In this document: in pieces, positions 58,491 to 64,000 of the stretch | Position numbering within the stretch: position 1 is the first letter of the stretch | How the letters are laid out: the number at the start of each line of letters is the position of its first letter | Source of the DNA: Vitellaria paradoxa | Lineage: Eukaryota; Streptophyta; Magnoliopsida; Ericales; Sapotaceae | Direction: 5' to 3' | Length of the DNA stretch: 64,000 nt | NCBI GenBank assembly: GCA_019916065.1 | Contig: CM034234.1 | Coordinates: 10,445,844 to 10,509,843 of the forward strand | Notes under the pieces: generated by a model | The model's database searches: none | Told to the model about the DNA's origin: nothing | What the model saw: the letters and a program-made list of their open reading frames with translations, nothing else | Program-made: the position numbers and the translations under genes

Positions 58491-58975
58491 TGTGTTTTGA
58501 GGGTCAAGTAAAATAAAAAAATGCAATTGTCCTTGGAATATATTGATGATTAACCAAATTGTCCTAGTAAGTTACATATTGATGATTTTAGCTGTCCTTG
58601 GAATTATGCGAAGTTATCAGTGATGACATGCTGTCATGTCTGACTTTTTCTGGGGCAGTAGGGATTGCTATTTTCATGCAAGCCACGTTGCAGGGCCAGC
58701 TGGTATCAATACCTTATCAGCTTGCGTATCAAAATCGGATTGAAGGTATGTCCGGTGCGCCGTGCAAAAAAAGAGACCGTTGGATTGTTTTAAAGGAAAT
58801 CTAGCGGCTCTCGTTGGAGTTCAATTTTTCTTTTCTCTCCACTCTCGCTTAAGCTCTCCCCCACCTTAGATTTTGACACTTAAAATTATTTTCTTAAATT
58901 ATAATTTTTTAACTAATAAAAATCTAAATTTTTTTCAAAAAAATACATTAGTAACTAGAAATAACTATGGAAAAA

Positions 58976-59465
58976 ATGAGCAGTTGAATTTTTCTGATGA
59001 AAATCTAATGGTTCTCATATTAATTTACTTTTTTTTGTCTTATTTCTTGAACTCTCTCATTAATCCCCACTAGGTTTTGTTAATGTTTAAAATTATTTTT
59101 TTAAATTATGATTTTTTATTAATATAAATTTATTTTTTTAAAAAAATAAAAATAGGATACTAATAACTAAAAATAAAAATATATATACAGAGTAAATTAG
59201 TGCACAAGTGAATTTTATTTTATCTTATCTTTATAAAAATATCACATTTTTCATGTATGAAAAATAAAACAAAATTTTTATATCTTCAAAAAAATTCATA
59301 TTTGTATTAATAAAAAATCATTATTTAAAAAATAGTTTTAAGTGTTAACAAAATTTAATGTGACACAGAGGGGATCAATGAGAGAGTTCAAGAAATAAGC
59401 CAAAAAGAAAAAAAAAAATCGAACTAATATGAGAGCTGCTGGATTTCGTTCAAAAAAAAATTCAC
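58976..59465. mobile_element. Inner TIR element with ~90-bp arms
   Basis: The left arm from TTGAATTTTTCTGATGAAAA to TTGAACTCTCTCATTAATCC pairs with the right arm, inverted, up to TTGAACTCTCTCATTGATCC. The arms resemble those of the enclosing element, so it is a relative inserted into, or folded within, the outer one. Confidence 0.6.
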
Positions 59466-59690
59466 TGTTTGGAAAACCTAGCTAATAGTCGGTTTTTTTT
59501 TTTTTTTAATTTTAACGGTGCTTAATCAATTTTACTCTCTTATGATTAATTTTTTTTTAAAATTTTTAAGGATAAAAATGTCAAATTAACAAAAATTACA
59601 TTTTCACCTCAAAAAAAGTCATTTTTTTTTCAAATACAAATTTAGCTAATTAAAAATAAGTTAGTTAACTTTCTTCCCAAACCAAGCCTC
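59465..59690 (-). mobile_element. MITE, family H
   Basis: Read inverted it starts GGCTTGGTTTGGGAAGAAAG and contains TTGTTAATTTGACATTTTTA and GTAAAATTGATTAAGCACC, matching 62779-62992. It lies between the inner element and the right arm of the outer one. Confidence 0.6.
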
Positions 59691-59972
59691 AATGGTCCAC
59701 TTTTTCTGCAGTTATTTTTAGTTACTAATCTATTATTTTTTATTATTTTTATTTTTCAAAAAAAATTTAAATTTACATTAATAAAAAAATTATAATTTAA
59801 AAAATAATTTTAAGTGTCAAAATCTAATGTGAAAGAGCGCTTTAGCGTGCGAGTGAAAAAAAAAATTAAAAATTGAACACAAATGAGAGCCACTAGATTT
59901 CCTTCAAAACAATCTAACGGTCTGATTTTTTACATAGCACGGTAGTCCGATGCACAGCGCACCAAACGTACC

Positions 59973-60985
59973 CGCAATCCATCAAAATCAGCCAGTGGCT
60001 GGCTAGCAGAAAGGTGGTGTTTGGATGGCTAAAGTGTTTTTTTCTTTTCTCTTTTATTTTATTTTATTTTATTCTAAGATTAAGATAAAAGTCACACAGA
60101 GAAAATTTAAAAAATAATAATAGACATTAGAGCTCTTTTAGCATTTTTTTTTAAATAAACCAAACACTCCTAAAGGTATGTTTAGGATTTAGGCTTCGAT
60201 GAAGTAATCACAAATTATTTTTTAATTTTTTAAATGATTAAAATTAATATATTCTAATTTTTTAAATTATGAATCGTAAATATCTTAAATTAATAAAAAA
60301 TTAAAAAATAGTTTTTAAAAATATTGATTTTTTCTGAAATATAAAAAAAATTAACTTTTTAATATTTATATAAAAAATTTAATATGTGTTCTTCTCAAAC
60401 TTAGCCTTATAGCCACTATTAGTTAAAAAATTATGGTAAAAAATATTAGTTAAATTTTTTTTTTTACTTCTTAAGAAATAAAATATTATTTAGTAAACCA
60501 TTGTATACAAGTTTCATTAATACATCATTTTTAATTATTAATCAAAGATTTGTACGAGTGTAATTAGAATATATCAAAATCAAATACTGCTGTTTAAAAC
60601 TTAAGAATAGACGATATTAAAAATAATTGATTTAATCCGTGTAATGTAATGTAATTATGCTACATAAGAGAGAGAGAGAGAAAGAGAGAGAGAGTAAAAT
60701 TGCAATTATTATGGGTGAAAATGTGTATAATTGTATAAGAAATTGTGCAAATATTTTTAGGAATGTTCACATTTTTTTTCACAAAAATTTTATTTGTTTT
60801 TCTAAAATAAATGTTAATATAAAACATATAAGACATAATTTTTTTTTATTTTTTATAACAAATATGTATATCACGTGGAACTTCATCGCATTTAGGGCTT
60901 TGCGCAAGTTTGTCAATTGGCAAATGGAAGGGCCAGGCCTGATTGCAATAAAAAGTAGAAATTAACATAATAATTGAAAATTTTA

Positions 60986-61028
<43 letters not shown>

Positions 61029-61320
61029 TGTAGGTGCCTCACCTAAGTCGGAAATAATGTTACGAGTACGAAGAGCTAGCAGAATGTTGTCAGGTTTTCA
61101 AAGAGATAATAGAACTTCAAAATGATGAGTTGAAACAAAAATAGGAAGGTTTCCATGCATAGGATCACAACAAACACCCATCCATCCATATCATACCAAT
61201 TGATTTGTTAATTTTCAAATTCTTATTTATTTATTTATTTATTTTAATCAGTACCTACCAATTTTTATTCCACAAAAATAAACTTATGTTATGTGTCCGT
61301 TGGAGTGTCAAAATTTTTAA
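59973..61320. other. AT-rich spacer with microsatellites
   Basis: (TAA)n at 60985-61027 and a GA-rich tract at 60668-60694. A half-MITE begins near 60174. No gene. Confidence 0.4.
60985..61027. repeat. (AAT)n microsatellite
   Basis: Uninterrupted trinucleotide run of about 14 units. Confidence 0.95.
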
Positions 61321-61618
61321 AGTGTTATTTGGTTTATATTTTTATTTTTGTTTTTTATTTTTTATTTTATGTATTTCAAAAACCCTAAAATAAAAAAAAT
61401 AGAAAATACATTTAGTTTGACATTTTCTATTTTTCATATTTTAAGATTTTTCTTATTTTGGGTTGAAAACGTTCAAAACAATTTTTTTTTTTTGTCATTT
61501 TGCATTTCATGCAACAGATTTTGAAAACACAAGTGACCGAATACGTTTTGAGCTTTTTATTTATTTTCAAAATTGTAAATTGAAAAATGGGTTCAAAACA
61601 GATATACCAAATACCACC
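61321..61618. mobile_element. Tourist-like MITE (298 bp, TSD TAA)
   Basis: Ends AGTGTTATTTGGTTTATAT and (inverted) GGTGGTATTTGGTATATCTG. TAA lies at 61318-61320 and 61619-61621. The arms, rich in TTTTTATTTTTGTTTTTTAT, resemble those of 5907-6786 and 15901-17117. Confidence 0.7.
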
Positions 61619-61789
61619 TAACTTTTTCTAATATTTTTTTAATTTTCTAACCTTCTCGATATTAAAAATCTCTTTCTCACATTTTTTGAAAAACACACTA
61701 AATACTCAATAATATAAAATTTGATAACTTTATAAATTTTTTTGGCAAAATTTGAGGTTTGAAGCATGTTCTAAATATACAAATCACAA

Positions 61790-61820
<31 letters not shown>

Positions 61821-61877
61821 AAGAATAGAAAAATATTCGATATCACTATCAAACAACATTTATAACATGGAGAATAA

Positions 61878-62100
61878 TTTAGGAATATCAAAAGAAGTCA
61901 ACTAACTTTTTAAAAAGAATAGTGTGCTTCACATTGGTATAATCCCAGTTTATGTATATATATATATATATATATATAAATTTAGGAATATCAAAAGAAA
62001 TCTACTTACTTTTTTAAAAGGAGTAGTCTGTTTCACACTGGTATAATCCTAATTTGTGTGCGTATAAATTTTAGGAATATCAAAAGAAGTCAACTTTCTT
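61878..62100. repeat. Two and a half tandem copies of a ~90-103-bp unit
   Basis: TTTAGGAATATCAAAAGAAR begins at 61878, 61981 and 62070. It is followed by YTAMCTTTYTTTAAAA and TTCACAYTGGTATAATCC. The units differ mainly in the length of a (TA)n tract (61950-61979) at the unit boundary. Confidence 0.8.
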
Positions 62101-62778
62101 TGGCTCATTAAGAAATAGTTATTGATTGGAGAGGATGAGAAATAGTTCCAAGCGATGAAGAAGCCTATAAGACCATTGATTAGCCTCTCTGCCAAAGTCG
62201 AGGGGGAGTGCCGGGTTCTTGTTTTTTAATTTTGGGGTCACCTAGTTATGGGCTTAGCTTGGCTCATTAAGAGCCCACTCTCAGCCAGGCCCATAACAAA
62301 GGCTAATCTCCACAATTTGAAGTTGGGCTACAAATTCTACGTCGGCCCAATCACTATCCGTCCCTCCGGTTCTGCTCGCGAAAATATAAAACTATATATA
62401 TATATATATATATTTGATATATATCAAAAACATATTTATTAATATTTCTAATAAACGTTCTCGACCTTATATTTTATAAAACCTAGGTTTGACATGTTAT
62501 AAACTTATATAACATGATTTATGAAGTGTGTTTTGTTCATGGTTGTGTAATATATATATATATATATATATATAATTTTTGAATTATTAATTTAAAAGGC
62601 TTATTTTAGGCTGTTATCATTTTACAAAACATGTATCTTAAATCAAATCTGTTAATGTAAATTAATAAAACATGGGTTTCATGTTATTCCTCAATTCATT
62701 GGACCAGTTTAAAAATATAGCCTTTAATGAGCTTTGTGCATGTCCTCATCCTTTTTCGTGAACCTTTCTTAATATTTA
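62101..62778. other. Spacer with a mixed-composition patch and TA tracts
   Basis: 62160-62380 is less AT-rich and includes AGCTTGGCTCATTAAGAGCC but no recognised gene. (TA)n tracts at about 62394-62412 and 62549-62573. Confidence 0.35.
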
Positions 62779-62992
62779 GGTTTAGTTTGGGAACAAATTT
62801 AGTTAATTTTTTTTTAAGGTTGAGAAGGAAAAAAAAAGTGATTTTTTTTTATGTGGCTAATTTGTTTTTGTTAATTTGACATTTTTAACCTTGAAAGTTT
62901 AAAAGAAGGTTAAAATGTAAGAGGGTAAATTTGACCAAGCACCATTCAAGTAGCCATTAGCTTGGCTAATGGTTACTGATGCTAAACGGAGC
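62779..62992 (+). mobile_element. MITE, family H
   Basis: Left end GGTTTAGTTTGGGAACAAAT and inverted right end GCTCCGTTTAGCATCAGTAA. The interior TTGTTAATTTGACATTTTTA is shared with 59465-59690. Confidence 0.55.
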
Positions 62993-63310
62993 ATTTGTTT
63001 ATATTTGTTTAAAAAAAAATGAACTATTATTTACAAAACCCCCCTCCCAAAAAAAAAAAAAAACTCTTCTTAACCTCAAAATTTATGCCGAATAATGTTT
63101 CATCGCATACGTAGAGCGTGTTTGTACACTAAATTTTTATGTAAATAACAATACAAGATAATTTAAATTATAAATGCAATAATTAAAATTAATACATATT
63201 ATTGTATATTACTCTCTTAATTATGTTTTTCTGAGACTTAAATTTAACCGCTCAAAGTAAAAAAAAAAAAAAAAAAATTATAACTTCATTCATGTTCTCA
63301 AACCTCAGCC

Positions 63311-63600
63311 ACGAAGGGGTCGTTGGTAGTTCAATTTTTGGCCAAAATTTGTGGTTGAAATTTTTGGTATATTTGGTAAAATAAGTAATAATTTCTAGTA
63401 ATTTTTGGTAATTTTTAAATGTTTCGTAAAATTTTTAATAATTTTTTATAACTTTTAATAATTTTTTGTGTTTAGTATTAAAAATTTTAATAATTTTTGA
63501 ATTAAGTAGCTTACCGTAAATGAGCTTTGAAAAAAAAAAAAAAAAACCAAAATTAGTGTTCTACAAAACACCCAACGAGTAAAAATGGATCAATTTCTAC
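63311..63600. mobile_element. MITE, family D (diverged)
   Basis: Starts near GGGGTCGTTGGTAGTTCA. The interior shows the family-D words TATATTTGGTAAAATAAGTA and TTTCTAGTAATTTTTGGTAA. The right end is unclear. Confidence 0.5.
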
Positions 63601-63666
63601 TAAAACTTTAAGTGCCAGGCGGTGCCGAAGTGCCTTACCTCTTGTTTCTATTTATTATTTTTATAT

Positions 63667-63859
63667 ATATATTTTTTTGATACGAAAGAAGTCTCTCGTT
63701 GGTGAATTGTCGCGAGTAAAACTTTCGGATGAGCGTACCACCTCGCAAGATACGTCCACCGATAAGACCGAGCGTCCAAGAAGGGATTCGAACTTGAGAC
63801 GTGGGAAGCATGCCCACTCTTTAAGCCGACCCCTGTTCCACTGAAGTAGCCTGTGCGAG
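63667..63859 (-). mobile_element. tRNA-derived SINE with 16-bp target duplication
   Basis: On the minus strand the element begins with a tRNA-like head: box A-like GGCTACTTCAGTGG and box B-like AAGTTCGAATCCC. About 110 bp of unrelated body follow, ending TATCAAAAAAATAT. The 16-bp direct repeat TTTATTATTTTTATAT (plus strand) flanks it at 63651-63666 and 63860-63875. Body length is 193 bp. It is non-autonomous and would need LINE machinery. Two short minus-strand frames across it are not genes. Confidence 0.88.
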
Positions 63860-64000
63860 TTTATTATTTTTATATTGAAAATATCATGATCGAATAAAGA
63901 CAACATCCATCGATTCCCCATCCGTAGGAAGCTTCCTTCCGTACATATTTCACTGCTTTTGGTCGTTGGTTCGTGACGAGGAAGAGATAATAATAATTGA

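Larger units (their letters stand above)
58745..59972. mobile_element. 1.2-kb TIR element carrying a related nested TIR element
   Basis: The left arm GGTATGTCCGGTGCGCCGTG pairs with the inverted right arm GGTACGTTTGGTGCGCTGTG, and pairing continues for about 95 bp (ACCGTTGGATTGTTTT / ACCGTTAGATTGTTTT; AAGGAAATCTAGYGGCTCTC). Within it, 58976-59465 and 59465-59690 are further elements. It encodes no transposase. Confidence 0.75.

Noticed and set aside
58598..58804. 68-codon plus-strand frame
   Set aside because: It runs into the left arm of the TIR element at 58745, and no family is recognised.
1..64000. tRNA, rRNA, CRISPR arrays, bacterial operons, viral genes
   Set aside because: Looked for and not seen. 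The only tRNA-like sequence is the SINE head at about 63800-63859, which lacks a complete tRNA fold.

Overview
The window looks like nuclear DNA of a flowering plant, probably a woody eudicot. It is very AT-rich, its genes are split by GT-AG introns, and the recognisable proteins belong to plant families. The spaces between genes are packed with small non-coding transposons. No bacterial genes, tRNA or rRNA genes, or CRISPR arrays were seen. The species cannot be named from the sequence.

Genes. (1) Positions 1-657, minus strand: the 5' part of a fasciclin-like arabinogalactan protein of the FLA15-18 type, running off the left edge. (2) Positions 18440-24700, minus strand: a complete seven-coding-exon RING-H2 ubiquitin ligase of the RHF2A type (388 aa), with an extra intron in its 3' UTR. 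(3) Positions 29322-35115, minus strand: a direct, diverged duplicate of gene 2. It has lost its first start codon, the second half of exon 5 and all of the following large exon, and its 3' end is replaced by an unrelated coiled-coil coding segment. The reading frame still holds through six exons (334 aa), so it may be a young chimeric gene rather than a dead copy. (4) Positions 48757-49254, plus strand: an intronless 165-aa protein of an uncharacterised plant family with a Cys-rich hydrophobic core.

Mobile DNA. Four solo LTRs are visible (2022-2548, 10118-11000, 50171-50408, 56838-57744). Two of them belong to one family in opposite orientation; one has a perfect TTATC target duplication and the other sits inside a TA microsatellite. 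Many PIF/Harbinger (Tourist)-like MITEs have ends related to GGGTNCGTTTGGAG and, in the best cases, TAA or TTA target duplications. There are also long-TIR Mutator-like elements, a tRNA-derived SINE with a 16-bp target duplication (63667-63859), and a LINE relic in an RHF2A intron. Several elements are nested (15834-17514, 42955-43596, 58745-59972). A MITE-flanked tandem duplication (11604-15276) preserves an empty target site for one MITE. A MITE cluster at 38105-39892 forms a long imperfect inverted repeat.

Layout. 1-1060 FLA gene and its upstream region; 1.1-18.4 kb transposon-rich spacer; 18.4-35.1 kb RHF2A and its chimeric duplicate, separated by an AT-rich block with a ~275-bp tandem triplet; 35.1-48.2 kb spacer with the MITE cluster; 48.2-49.6 kb the small gene; 49.6-64 kb spacer with solo LTRs, nested TIR elements and the SINE. 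The genes are not an operon, and nothing suggests they share a pathway. The most original structure is the chimeric RING gene.
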